Assembly: GCA_026397725.1 (NCBI GenBank)
Contig: JAPLUI010000497.1
Coordinates: 1 to 47,014, forward strand
Direction: 5' to 3'
DNA from: Verrucomicrobiota bacterium
GTDB lineage: Bacteria > Verrucomicrobiota > Verrucomicrobiia > Verrucomicrobiales > Akkermansiaceae
Length of the DNA stretch: 47,014 bases
In this document: one piece after another, positions 33,604 to 42,097 of the stretch
Layout: the number at the start of each line of letters is the position of its first letter
Position numbering within the stretch: the stretch's first letter is position 1
Notes under the pieces: generated by a model
The model's database searches: none
What the model was told of the DNA's origin: nothing
The model's input: only the letters and a program-made list of their open reading frames with translations
Translations under genes and position numbers: made by a program

Positions 33604-36072
33604 ATGCTAACAGACCGTATGACTCGAAATGTCGTGTTTTCCCTTGCCTCCCTGCTGCTGCTCGGTGGCTCTCCATGGTGTCGGGCTGCGGAAGCGGCGC
33701 CGGCCGGCGGCCGGCAGACGCTGTCGTTCGATCAAGGCTGGCGCTTTCATCTGGGCGAAGTGGCGGCGGCCGAACAGCCGGAGTTGGCGGACGCCGAGTG
33801 GCGCGCGCTGGACGTGCCGCACGATTTCAGCATCGAGGGCCCGCCCGGTGCCGACCCGACAACGATGGATGGACCGTTCGACAGGAAAAGCCCGGGTGGC
33901 ACCGGTGCCGGGGCGCTCAACGGCGGCATCGGCTGGTATCGCAAGACTTTCACGCTGCCCGCCGGCAGCGCCGGCAAGCGCGTCGGGGTGTGCTTCGATG
34001 GCGTCTATATGGACAGCGAGGTCTGGCTCAACGGCCGGTCCCTTGGCAAACAACCTTATGGCTACACCAGCTTCCAGTTCGATCTAACGCCTCATCTCAA
34101 ACCGGGCGGCAATGTGCTGGCGGTGCGGGTCAATGTGCAGCAACCGTGTTCCCGCTGGTATTCGGGCGCCGGCATCTACCGCCACGTCTGGCTCACTCTA
34201 ACCGATCCGGTGCATGTCGCCCCCTGGGGGACCTACGTGACGACTCCGGAAATCACGGATGCCGCGGCGCAAGTCGGCGTGCGGACCCAGGTGCGCAATG
34301 ACGGCGCGGAGGCGGTCACGGCGACCTTGACCACGGCCATCCTCGATGCCGCCGGCCAGCAGGTCGCCGCGCAACAGACGGAGCAGGCGCTTGCCGCCGG
34401 TGCCAGCCATGAGTTTGCCCACACCCTCAAGGTCGGGAAACCGCGGCGTTGGTCACCCGCGGAGCCCTATCTCTATCAGGTTGTTAGCGAGGTCCGCGTC
34501 GGCGAGCGGGTGGTCGAGGGCTACCGCACGCCGCTGGGCATCCGCAGCATCCGGTTCACGGCCGACAATGGCTTTTTGCTCAATGGCAAGCGGGTGCAAC
34601 TCAAGGGTGTGTGCCTCCATCACGACCTGGGTTGCCTCGGCGCGGCCGTGTACCGCCGCGGCATCGAGCGCCAATTGGAAATCCTCAAGGCGATGGGTTG
34701 CAACGCGATCCGCACCAGCCACAACCCGCCGACCCCGGAGTTGTTGGACCTGTGCGACCGGATGGGCCTGCTGGTGATGGACGAGATTTTTGACGAATGG
34801 ATCATTCCCAAGAGCGGGATGAAGTTCGGCTACAAGCGGTTCTTTGACGAATGGAGCGAACGGGATCTGGTCGCCATGATCCGTCGCGACCGCAACCATC
34901 CGAGCATCATCCTGTGGAGCATCGGCAACGAGATCAAGGAACAGGCCGCGCCCCAAGGCGGAGCCATGGCCCAGCGCCTGGCCGACATCTGTCACCGCGA
35001 AGACCCGACGCGGATGGTCACCTCCGGCGTCAACAAGATGGGGCAGGCGATCACCAACGGCTTCACCAAGGCGCTGGAGGTGGTGGGCATGAATTACTTC
35101 ACCGACCAATACCAGGCTCAAAAGGGCCAGTTGTTGGTGGCGGCGGAGACCTCGTCGGCGCTCAGCACGCGGGGCGAGTACGGCTTGGAACTCAAGCCCG
35201 ACGGCAAGGTGAATATGAACATGCGCCCTAACAACCAATGCGTGTCCTACGATCTGGACCGGCCCGGTTGGGGTTGCACTGCGGAGGAGAGCCTGCTGTT
35301 CATCAGGAATGCGCCGTGGGTGGCGGGTGAGTTCGTGTGGACCGGCTTCGACTATCTCGGCGAGCCCACGCCCTATGGCTGGCCCTCGCGCAGTTCCTAT
35401 TTCGGGATCATCGATCTCGCCGGGTTCCCCAAGGACCGCTACTATCTCTATCAGAGCCAGTGGAGCGAGCAACCGGTGGTCCACCTGCTGCCGCACTGGA
35501 ACTGGGCGGGCTTCGAGGGCAAGGAAATCCCGGTGTGGTGCTTCACCAACGCGGACTCGGTCGAGTTGTTCCTCAACGGCAAATCGTTAGGCAGCCAGGA
35601 TTTCAAGGATGGCAAGAGCCTGCACCTGGAATGGCAGGTGGCCTATCAACCCGGCACGCTCAAAGCCGTTGGCAGGAAGGGCGGGCAAACCATCATCGAG
35701 GAAGTGCGCACCGCCGGGGCCCCGGCCAAGTTGGTGGTCCGCCCGGACCGCAACCGGCTTGCCGCTGATGGTGCGGATCTATCATACGTCGAGGTGCGCA
35801 TCGTGGACCAGGATGGCAACCTCTGCCCGAACGCCGACAACCTGATCCGCTTTGATCTGGAGGGGCCCGGCACAATCGCCGGGGTGGACAACGGCGACCC
35901 GACCAGTCACGAACCGTTCCAGGCGACGCAGCACCAGGCGTTTCACGGCTTGTGTCTGGCCGTGATCAAGGCCGGCCGCACGCCGGGCGAGATCCGGTTG
36001 CAGGCCAGCGCGCAGGGTTTGTCGTCCGAGGCGGTGGCCATCACCACCGCCGGCCCGCCTGCCGCCCGTTAG
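33604..36072 (+). CDS. secreted GH2 family beta-galactosidase-like enzyme
   Basis: The 822-residue product has a signal peptide (SLASLLLLGGSPWCRA), the GH2 sugar-binding domain (about 36-200, LDVPHDFSIEG and GVYMDSEVWLNG), an Ig-like domain (200-300), and a TIM barrel (about 310-600) with CNAIRTSHNPP. The acid/base is probably E443 in SIGNE, and the nucleophile probably E587 in FDYLGEP, by comparison with DUF4982-type GH2 enzymes. DUF4982-like and Ig/invasin-like domains form the C-terminus. It is the class of enzyme that removes non-reducing-end galactose or related sugars. ATGs at 33604 and 33619 are both possible. With the GH43-like gene it forms a small polysaccharide-degradation unit. 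Confidence 0.9.
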   Translation: MLTDRMTRNVVFSLASLLLLGGSPWCRAAEAAPAGGRQTLSFDQGWRFHLGEVAAAEQPELADAEWRALDVPHDFSIEGPPGADPTTMDGPFDRKSPGGTGAGALNGGIGWYRKTFTLPAGSAGKRVGVCFDGVYMDSEVWLNGRSLGKQPYGYTSFQFDLTPHLKPGGNVLAVRVNVQQPCSRWYSGAGIYRHVWLTLTDPVHVAPWGTYVTTPEITDAAAQVGVRTQVRNDGAEAVTATLTTAILDAAGQQVAAQQTEQALAAGASHEFAHTLKVGKPRRWSPAEPYLYQVVSEVRVGERVVEGYRTPLGIRSIRFTADNGFLLNGKRVQLKGVCLHHDLGCLGAAVYRRGIERQLEILKAMGCNAIRTSHNPPTPELLDLCDRMGLLVMDEIFDEWIIPKSGMKFGYKRFFDEWSERDLVAMIRRDRNHPSIILWSIGNEIKEQAAPQGGAMAQRLADICHREDPTRMVTSGVNKMGQAITNGFTKALEVVGMNYFTDQYQAQKGQLLVAAETSSALSTRGEYGLELKPDGKVNMNMRPNNQCVSYDLDRPGWGCTAEESLLFIRNAPWVAGEFVWTGFDYLGEPTPYGWPSRSSYFGIIDLAGFPKDRYYLYQSQWSEQPVVHLLPHWNWAGFEGKEIPVWCFTNADSVELFLNGKSLGSQDFKDGKSLHLEWQVAYQPGTLKAVGRKGGQTIIEEVRTAGAPAKLVVRPDRNRLAADGADLSYVEVRIVDQDGNLCPNADNLIRFDLEGPGTIAGVDNGDPTSHEPFQATQHQAFHGLCLAVIKAGRTPGEIRLQASAQGLSSEAVAITTAGPPAAR

Positions 36073-36086
36073 AAGATCGTGGAGGT

Positions 36087-36126
36087 TGGCATTGTGGCGG
36101 TCTGTGACCGTCGCCGCGCGTGTCCG
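36087..36126. repeat. REP-like hairpin between convergent genes
   Basis: GTGGCGGTCTGTGACCGTCG and following GC-rich bases are a diverged copy of the hairpin family at 657-862. It lies in the 84-base gap between the convergent GH2 and esterase genes. Confidence 0.5.
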
Positions 36127-36156
36127 GCTACACCATTTTTCACGCCAATGATCAAA

Positions 36157-37428
36157 TCAGGGCGCGAAGTGGCGCTCGGCGAAGTTCAGGTATTGTTCCC
36201 AGTCGTAGGCGGTGACGTCGTGCTTGCCGGTGCGGAGGTGATAGCCCACGCAATCGCCGACGGGATGATTCACGGCGGGCCAGGTGCTGGTGCCCGTGCC
36301 GGCCTTGCCGAACAAGGCCCACACTTCACCGGCGAGCTGGCCGGATAGGAATTCGCCGTGAGGGTCGGACCATGGGTCGCCATCGGCGCTGGCGATGTAG
36401 AGTGGGCGTGGGGCGGCCAGGGCGATGAGCATGTGCTGGTCCACGGGATTCGCGTTCGGGTCGTCGGCATACTTGGCATAGTTGCCGCAGAACCAGTGGG
36501 GGAAGCTGGTGGTGATGCGCTGGGTGGTTTCGCCGAAATTGCGGCGGGACAAGGCCGCGCCACCTTCGCCGGACTCGTTGGAGATGGTGATCGCGAAGCG
36601 CTCATCCTGGGCTCCGGCCCACAGCGCGGTCTTGCCGAGGCGCGAGTGGCCGATGACCACCGCGTGCCTGGCATCGATGGCGGGGTCGGTTTCGAGATAA
36701 TCGAGCATGCGGCTCAGGCCCCAGGCCCAGGCACCGATCGCACCCCAGTCGTTGGGTTGCCACCGGGTGTTGACGCCGTCGGGGCTGAGGGCGGCGCGGA
36801 GGCCGTCTTTCCAGCCCTGGGGATGATCGGGTTCGAGGTCGCCGTACCAGGCGGTGGCGACGGCGTAACCGTGCTTGATGAGCATCTCCAAGGGCCAGCG
36901 GCTGGCCTCGCTGCCGCGGGTCGGCTCGCTCGCCTGGTTGCCGGACTTGCCGTTCTTGAGCCCGGGCATCCGGCGCGGATTGAGTGGCACGTCCGGCTCG
37001 GTGGAAACCGCGTGATTGCCACCGAAGCTCAAGCCAACGAACACGGGCGCGGGTTGCCGCCGGGCGTTGGGCACATAGAGCATGAGGTCGAGGCCCTGCC
37101 ACTGCGGATGCTTGGTTAGCGTCAGGTGAACGAACTTGCGTGTGGCAAGGCCGCCGAGCGCGTCGTCCTTGGTGCCGGTGACCTCGAATTTCAGGTCATC
37201 GGTTTTCGCGGGCGAGTGCCCGTACACATGTTCGCGGAACAACCCGATGACCTCGGCGCGACGTTGCTTCGTCCATTGCTCAGCGGTGGTGACCTTCGAG
37301 CCATCCTGCGCCACGAGCAAGGGCGGCAGGGTGAAGGTGCCAACCTTCGCTTCGTCGTAGTTGGCTTCGCGTGCGGCTTGCGCGAACGTGAGGGAACTGG
37401 TGGCGAGCAGGACCAGGAGCGGGTGCAT
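36157..37428 (-). CDS. secreted CE15-like glucuronoyl esterase/acetyl xylan esterase
   Basis: The 423-residue product has a short signal peptide (ending LTFAQA) and an alpha/beta-hydrolase fold with the nucleophile elbow GHSRLGK (Ser 262), preceded by GAIGAWAWGLSR, followed by SNESGEGGAA. The GxSRxGK elbow is characteristic of CE15 glucuronoyl esterases, which split ester links between lignin and glucuronoxylan. The C-terminal His is probably in WPAVNHPVGD. The neighbouring GH43-like and GH2 genes support a plant-polymer role. The ATG at 37428 directly starts the signal peptide. It is convergent to the GH2 gene. Confidence 0.82.
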   Translation of the reverse strand: MHPLLVLLATSSLTFAQAAREANYDEAKVGTFTLPPLLVAQDGSKVTTAEQWTKQRRAEVIGLFREHVYGHSPAKTDDLKFEVTGTKDDALGGLATRKFVHLTLTKHPQWQGLDLMLYVPNARRQPAPVFVGLSFGGNHAVSTEPDVPLNPRRMPGLKNGKSGNQASEPTRGSEASRWPLEMLIKHGYAVATAWYGDLEPDHPQGWKDGLRAALSPDGVNTRWQPNDWGAIGAWAWGLSRMLDYLETDPAIDARHAVVIGHSRLGKTALWAGAQDERFAITISNESGEGGAALSRRNFGETTQRITTSFPHWFCGNYAKYADDPNANPVDQHMLIALAAPRPLYIASADGDPWSDPHGEFLSGQLAGEVWALFGKAGTGTSTWPAVNHPVGDCVGYHLRTGKHDVTAYDWEQYLNFAERHFAP

Positions 37429-37471
37429 GGAGTGGTGGGATGTGGGAAGTGGGATGGGATGTGGGATGGGG

Positions 37472-38029
37472 TTACTTGGCCTCCCTGGTGTGATTCAGCA
37501 CCAAGTCCACGATCGGCGTCGGGTCCGGAAGACTCTGCGGGCGATGCCCGGCACCGGGTTGCTTGATGACCCGGATGTCGCCGACGAGTGCCTTGTGACG
37601 GGTCTCGACCAACCATTGGTCCATCGCGTTGATCGCCGCCGGCGCGCCAATCAGCCCACCCACATCGACATAGCCGACATGCAGGCCCTTGCCGGGCAGG
37701 GCGATATCCGCCTGCGGATCAACCCCGGAAAACTCCGTCCGCCAAATCCACGGCTTGCTCGGTGCCGACGCCTTGGTTACCCCCAGCAGCACGCCCCGGC
37801 CATCAACGGAGCAATTGTGGATTTCATAGCCGTTCCATTCGGGCACCTTGGCCGCGGCAGGGGCGGCAGGGGCGGCAGGGGCGGCAGGGGCGGCAGGGGC
37901 GGGCGCGGCGGGTGTCTCGGAGGAGGCGGGCAGCGAGGCAAGCGCCAGAACTAACAAGGCATGCGCGGCGATCCGCTGGTGGAGTTGCGTTGCGGGGTGA
38001 GGTGGGGTTCGGGGGCGCGGGGTGTGCAT
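37472..38029 (-). pseudogene. alpha/beta hydrolase with internal deletion of the nucleophile region
   Basis: The product of 185 residues (ATG 38029) has a signal peptide, a Pro-Ala tract, then WNGYEIHNCSVDG and WIWRTEFSGVDPQADIALPG, well matched to a secreted hydrolase family. After GAPAAINAMDQ, relatives continue with about 130-150 residues including the GFSRGG nucleophile elbow. Here the sequence passes directly to ETRHKALVGDIRVIKQPGAG and HRPQSLPDPTPIVD, the family's C-terminus with its catalytic His. The frame is kept. Without the Ser elbow it cannot be a normal hydrolase. It lies 43 bases downstream of the esterase on the same strand as read from 38029, with simple GGGAT-rich sequence between. 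Confidence 0.7.
37857..37905. repeat. 9 bp in-frame microsatellite encoding a Pro-Ala linker
   Basis: The unit GCGGCAGGG is repeated about five times in the hydrolase remnant, giving alternating Pro-Ala-Ala on the minus strand. Unit number can change without frame loss. Confidence 0.8.
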
Positions 38030-38084
38030 GGCGTTTTGGGTTGAGCGGATGGCTACGCGGGTCGCTGGGGGCATGTTTCATGCG

Positions 38085-38211
38085 TTATCGGCACCATCCC
38101 TGCGTGGTCAACAATATTTTTTCCGATAATTTGTCTGACACATAGTTGTTATCGGCACCATCCCTGCGTGGTCAACAGGATTTTTCCGATAATTTGTCTG
38201 ACACATAGTTG
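38085..38211. repeat. tandem 64/63 bp repeat with internal stem
   Basis: Two head-to-tail units (38085-38148, 38149-38211) share GGCACCATCCCTGCGTGGTC and GTCTGACACATAGTTG. Each has a TTATCGG/CCGATAA inverted pair. Shorter relatives of the end piece occur at 38960-38972 and 39327-39347, both at the broken edges of gene remnants. Confidence 0.8.
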
Positions 38212-38264
38212 AAGGCCGGACTCTGCGGTTGCAATTCCGTGATTCCATGCCACGTTGTCAGCTT

Positions 38265-38708
38265 ATGAATTACTCAGACCTCACCCAGCACCCGCCCCGC
38301 AGCGCCCGCGTCCGCCTCGGCGGGTTTGTCATCCTGCCACGCATCCTCGACAAGTGCCGCGCCACGCTCGCCGGGAAGAACGGTGACTACAACTATGCCT
38401 GTCCGCTCGACCAGAGGTTCTTCGCCTTCACCGGCATCGATCCGGAAGCTCTGAAGACCGAAGTCGCGAAAAGTCTCGGCGACGGTGCCTTGCTGGCATG
38501 GATCCAGGCCCATGCACCCCACCAGCGTGCCGACCACGAGATCGAAGCGTGGAGCCGCTTTCGCGAGAGCGTCGCACCGGGAGACAACGAAAGCCGCGCC
38601 TACATCAGCGGCGCGATTGAAAAAGCCGGCGGTACGGAGCGCGACGACCTGGCGACTTGGTTCGAGTGGCTCGATTACGATGACTACGTGAGTTTCGGCG
38701 GAGTGTGA
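38265..38708 (+). CDS. DUF5069 protein
   Basis: The 147-residue product has the hallmarks of DUF5069 as I know it: PRSARVRLGGFVILPRILDK, then LAGKNGDYNYACPLDQRFFAF and the ending WLDYDDYVSFGG. Length is complete. There is no signal peptide, so it is cytoplasmic. The family is common in Verrucomicrobiota and related phyla and has no established function. The ATG at 38265 (MNYSDL) is chosen over an upstream in-frame ATG at 38229 because the family begins there. The tandem repeat lies 53 bases upstream. Confidence 0.85.
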   Translation: MNYSDLTQHPPRSARVRLGGFVILPRILDKCRATLAGKNGDYNYACPLDQRFFAFTGIDPEALKTEVAKSLGDGALLAWIQAHAPHQRADHEIEAWSRFRESVAPGDNESRAYISGAIEKAGGTERDDLATWFEWLDYDDYVSFGGV

Positions 38709-38753
38709 CGGAACATCCGGCCTGACACCTTGTCTGCCGCAACCCTGCCACCC

Positions 38754-38972
38754 ATGAATCCCACACCCGCGCTACCACCCATACTGGTCCCTGCCGGAAG
38801 CAGCCTGGTCGTCCGCGCCTTCGGTGGGGAAGTTGTCTTCCATCTCACCGGTGAGCAGACCGGCGGCGCGTTCACCCAATGAGCCGAGACCACGCCACCT
38901 GGTGCGGGTCCACCGTCACACTGGCACACCAACGAGGACGAATGGTGCTACGACAATGGGTCCGACCCATAG
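38754..38972 (+). pseudogene. cupin-domain pseudogene
   Basis: The frame from ATG 38754 reads like the start of a small cupin protein (VVRAFGGEVVFHLTGEQTGG), hits a TGA at 38880-38882, then continues in the same frame with PPGAGPPSHWHTNEDEWCYD, which holds the metal-binding His pair and Glu of cupin motif 1. It then stops at TAG 38970-38972, within a copy of the CGACCCATAG repeat. A nonsense mutation plus 3' truncation make it inactive. Confidence 0.75.
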
Positions 38973-39153
38973 CTAGAATTTCCGGTGAAGGCCGTTGAAT
39001 GAGCCGGACCGGAGGGCGGGGCAATGGGGGTTGTTCAAATCGCTGATCTTGGCCGCGAAGCCTGAAAGTCGGGCTAACATCACGCACGCTCAAACAAGGA
39101 CTCCACTTGCCAGGCATCAACGGGCCGGTGCGGATGTGATAGAATCACTTTTC

Positions 39154-39312
39154 CTATCGATCCACTTTCAAATACCCGTCGAGTTCTTGCCTCATCTTTT
39201 CTCGCAGCGTTGGTTCTGAAAGGAGATCGATCCACGGCAGGACGGATTCCGGATCGCTGGAAGCTTCCCGCCGCATCAGGTAGTTGATCCCTTCATCGCG
39301 ACCCGGTCCCAT
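39154..39312 (-). pseudogene. C-terminal remnant, unidentified
   Basis: The minus-strand frame ending at 39154 encodes about 52 natural-looking residues (DEGINYLMRREASSDPES, then LREKMRQELDGYLKVDR). Just upstream lies the GTCTGACCCATAGTTG repeat (39327-39347), so the gene is cut there. The family was not recognised. From 38973 to 39153 nothing else is seen. Confidence 0.4.
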
Positions 39313-39421
39313 GGGAAGAGTTCGACAATTCGTCTGACCCATAGTTGTACGGGTGGGCAGGCGGGCAGAAAGATTCAAATCCTGTGCAACTCTGCCGCAA
39401 TCGGAGTGTTTGCATCGCCGT

Positions 39422-39856
39422 ATGAAACAGTTCACACTTACCATCAGCATCGCAGCCGCAGCGCTCATCGCCATCCAATCCACCACCTTCGCCGAGGATA
39501 AACCCGCTGGCGAAAATCCGACCCGTCCCGAAGGCGCGGCCCGTCCCGGAGGCCCCGGCGGCGGACGGCGCATGGACCCGGAGGCAGGGCTCAAATTCAT
39601 GGCTGAGCAACTCGGACTCGACGCCGACCAACAGGCCAAGATCAAGGCGATCTATGAGAAGAACGCCCCCAAGTTCAAAGAACTCATGACCAAGGGCCGG
39701 GAAAATCTCACCGACGAGGACAAGACGGCGATGCGCGATTTGTTCAAGTCGCAAATGGAGGAAGTCAGTGCCATCCTCAAACCCGAGCAACAGGAAAAGC
39801 TGAAGGCCTTGCGCCCCCAGCCTCGCGGTGAGGCCAAGCCCGACGCCCCCAAATAG
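39422..39856 (+). CDS. Spy/CpxP-like (LTXXQ) periplasmic protein
   Basis: The 144-residue product has a signal peptide (ISIAAAALIAIQSTTFA), a Gly/Pro/Arg-rich segment (GAARPGGPGGGRR), then a helical region EQLGLDADQQAKIKAIYEKN and EVSAILKPEQQEKLKALRPQ. The LxLDxxQxxKIK and L-x-PEQQ-x-K pattern is the LTXXQ motif of Spy/CpxP family proteins, periplasmic chaperones or stress sensors. The ATG at 39422 starts the signal peptide. A terminator follows 26 bases after the stop, so it is probably monocistronic. Confidence 0.8.
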   Translation: MKQFTLTISIAAAALIAIQSTTFAEDKPAGENPTRPEGAARPGGPGGGRRMDPEAGLKFMAEQLGLDADQQAKIKAIYEKNAPKFKELMTKGRENLTDEDKTAMRDLFKSQMEEVSAILKPEQQEKLKALRPQPRGEAKPDAPK

Positions 39857-39882
39857 TCCCACTTCGTAACCCTCAAGCAACC

Positions 39883-39919
39883 GGACGGGAGGCCTTCGCT
39901 TCCCGCCCGCTTTTTTTTT
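39883..39919 (+). terminator. Rho-independent terminator
   Basis: GGACGGGAGG pairs with CTTCCCGCCC (one A-C mismatch and one G-U) around a 6-base loop, followed by GC and nine T residues. It ends the Spy-like gene. Confidence 0.85.
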
Positions 39920-40046
39920 GCCCTGCTTGCGGATGGAGGGGAATTTTTCCGGATGCCGGGTGCTGGCCTACGGCTTCATATGCAAGCGCAAAGTTGGCGC
40001 AAAGTTAGAATTGCACCGGTGGCGCGGAGCGTCTTGACTGGCCGCC

Positions 40047-40067
40047 CGCCCGAACCCCGGTTCGGGC
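40047..40067 (+). promoter_or_regulatory. hairpin in the leader of the first kup gene
   Basis: GCCCGAACC and GGTTCGGGC form a strong stem about 17 bases before the ATG. The leader around it (GAATTGCA to CCCTCCGGCATGAGCAA) is related to the leader of the second kup gene, which has a GCCC-repeat instead of this stem. A regulatory role is possible, not shown. Confidence 0.4.
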
Positions 40068-40083
40068 AGTGTCTCCCTCCGGC

Positions 40084-41994
40084 ATGAGCAATTCCTCAGA
40101 AACGACCTCCCGTCGCAAGGCCCTGTTAGCTCTTGGCGCTTTGGGCGTGGTGTACGGGGACATTGGAACCAGTCCCTTGTATGCCTTGCGGGAAGCCATG
40201 AACGGGCCTGGCGGGCAGGGGCTGGTGGTACCCAGTCCCGAGAATGTGGTGGGGGTCTTGTCGCTGATCATTTGGGCGCTGCTGAGCCTGATTGCGGTGA
40301 AATACATCTCGGTGGTGATGCGGGCGGACAACGATGGGGAGGGCGGGTTGCTGGCCATGCTGGCGCTGGCGGTGCCGCAAACGACGAAAGTCGGCACGGC
40401 GGTGAGTCGCCGCAGTTATGTGCTGGTGCTGCTGGCCCTGCTGGGAACGTCGTTTTTGTTCGGCGACGGGATCATCACGCCGGCGATTTCGGTGCTCTCG
40501 GCGGTGGAGGGGCTGAAGGTGGCGGCGCCGCCGGCCATGGAAAGCTGGATTGTGCCGATCACGGTGGCGATTCTGGTGGGTTTGTTTTCGATCCAACACC
40601 GGGGCACCGGGCGGGTGGGCGCCCTGTTCGGGCCGATCACGTTGGTCTGGTTCATCAGCATCGGCGTGTTGGGAGCACGCGGGATCGGGTTGCATCCCGG
40701 CGTGCTGCTGGCATTCAATCCATGGTATGGCTTGCAGTTCCTGTATCATCATGGGGCGGGCTCGGCCGTCACCCTGGGTGGCGTGTGCCTGGTCATCACC
40801 GGGGGTGAGGCCTTGTATGCGGACATGGGGCATTTCGGGCGCTATCCGATCCGTTTGGCCTGGTTTGCGGTGGTGCTGCCCGCGTTGTTGCTGAACTACC
40901 TGGGGCAGGGGGCCTTGGTGCTGGCCGATCCGTCTGCGGAGACCTTGATTTCACCGTTGCACCAGTTGGCCCCGGGCTGGTTCAAGCTTCCCCTGGTCAT
41001 TTTGGGAACGCTGGCGGCGGTGATTGCGTCGCAGGCCTTGATTTCCGGGGCCTTTTCGATGACGATGCAGGCGGTGCAGATGGGCTATCTGCCGCGCATG
41101 GCGATTGACCACACCTCGGAAAGTGAGCACGGCCAAATCTATGTGGGACAGGTGAACCGGGCGCTCATGGTCGGCAGCATTGGCTTGGTGCTGGGGTTTC
41201 AAACCTCCAGCAATCTGGCGGCGGCCTACGGCATCGCCGTGTGTTTGACGATGTTCATCACGACGCTGGTGCTGTCCTCGATCGCGCGGCGCCTGTGGCA
41301 TTGGCCGGGGTGGAAAGTGGTGACGGTTTGCGGCACCTTCATGCTCATCGAGTTGAGTTTCGTGATCCCCAATTTGCTGAAAATCAAGCAGGGAGGTTGG
41401 GTGCCCCTGGGCCTCGGCGGGGCGCTGCTGCTGACCATGCTGACATGGAAGCGCGGGCGGGCGATCCTGGCGGGGAAATTTGCGGAGATGAGCCTGCCGT
41501 TGGGTGATTTGATTGGTTCCCTGGAGCGGGGTGGGGCGATGCGGGCGCAGGGGACGGCGGTCTATCTTTCGCTGGCCGGCGATTCCGCGCCGCCTGCGCT
41601 GTTGCACAATTTGAAGCACAACCAGGTTCTGCACCGGGTGACGATCATCCTGACCATCCAGGCGACCCGCAGCCCGCGAGTGCATGCTGCGGAGCGCTTG
41701 GAGGTGGTGGATCTGGGTTCGGGCGTGTGGCGGGTGCTGGCACGTTATGGCTTCATGGAGCAACCCGATGTGCCGGAGATTCTGGCGGCCTGCGGCGAGC
41801 ATGGCTTGGCCTGTAGCCCGGACAAGGTGAGCTTTTTCCTCGGGCGGGAGACGATCCTGCCCACCCGCAAGAACCTCCCGCTGTGGCAGGCGAAGTACTT
41901 CGCGCTGCTGTCGCGCAGTTCTCAAAGCGCGATGGAGTTTTTCAACCTGCCGCCCAACCGGGTCATCGAGTTGGGGGCGCAGATCGAGGTGTGA
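40084..41994 (+). CDS. kup: Kup-type low-affinity potassium transporter, copy 1
   Basis: Kup proteins are inner-membrane K+:H+ symporters. The 636-residue product begins with a short polar stretch, then the family signature LALGALGVVYGDIGTSPLYA. About twelve hydrophobic segments follow to residue ~450, with GDGIITPAISVLSAVEGLKV and GGEALYADMGHFG, then a cytoplasmic C-terminal domain with SFFLGRETILPT. Length matches the family (about 620-640). The ATG at 40084 is used because the same ATGAGCAA start is kept in copy 2; a GTG at 40069 is in frame. It lies 103 bases before copy 2 and is its paralogue. Confidence 0.95.
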   Translation: MSNSSETTSRRKALLALGALGVVYGDIGTSPLYALREAMNGPGGQGLVVPSPENVVGVLSLIIWALLSLIAVKYISVVMRADNDGEGGLLAMLALAVPQTTKVGTAVSRRSYVLVLLALLGTSFLFGDGIITPAISVLSAVEGLKVAAPPAMESWIVPITVAILVGLFSIQHRGTGRVGALFGPITLVWFISIGVLGARGIGLHPGVLLAFNPWYGLQFLYHHGAGSAVTLGGVCLVITGGEALYADMGHFGRYPIRLAWFAVVLPALLLNYLGQGALVLADPSAETLISPLHQLAPGWFKLPLVILGTLAAVIASQALISGAFSMTMQAVQMGYLPRMAIDHTSESEHGQIYVGQVNRALMVGSIGLVLGFQTSSNLAAAYGIAVCLTMFITTLVLSSIARRLWHWPGWKVVTVCGTFMLIELSFVIPNLLKIKQGGWVPLGLGGALLLTMLTWKRGRAILAGKFAEMSLPLGDLIGSLERGGAMRAQGTAVYLSLAGDSAPPALLHNLKHNQVLHRVTIILTIQATRSPRVHAAERLEVVDLGSGVWRVLARYGFMEQPDVPEILAACGEHGLACSPDKVSFFLGRETILPTRKNLPLWQAKYFALLSRSSQSAMEFFNLPPNRVIELGAQIEV

Positions 41995-42097
41995 GGCGCG
42001 GACTTGACGAAAGTTTGAATTGCATTGGCGGGGCGGAGCGGCTTGGCTGCCCGCCCGCCCGCCCGCCTCCCCGGTTGCGGCTGAGTCACCCTCCGGC

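Noticed and set aside
38085..38211. Possible CRISPR array
   Set aside because: Only two units, no variable spacers, 63-64 bp direct tandem repeat, and no cas gene in the window.
40020..40083. c-di-AMP (ydaO) riboswitch upstream of kup
   Set aside because: ydaO switches are common before kup genes, but the conserved ydaO core could not be found here; the leader is too short.
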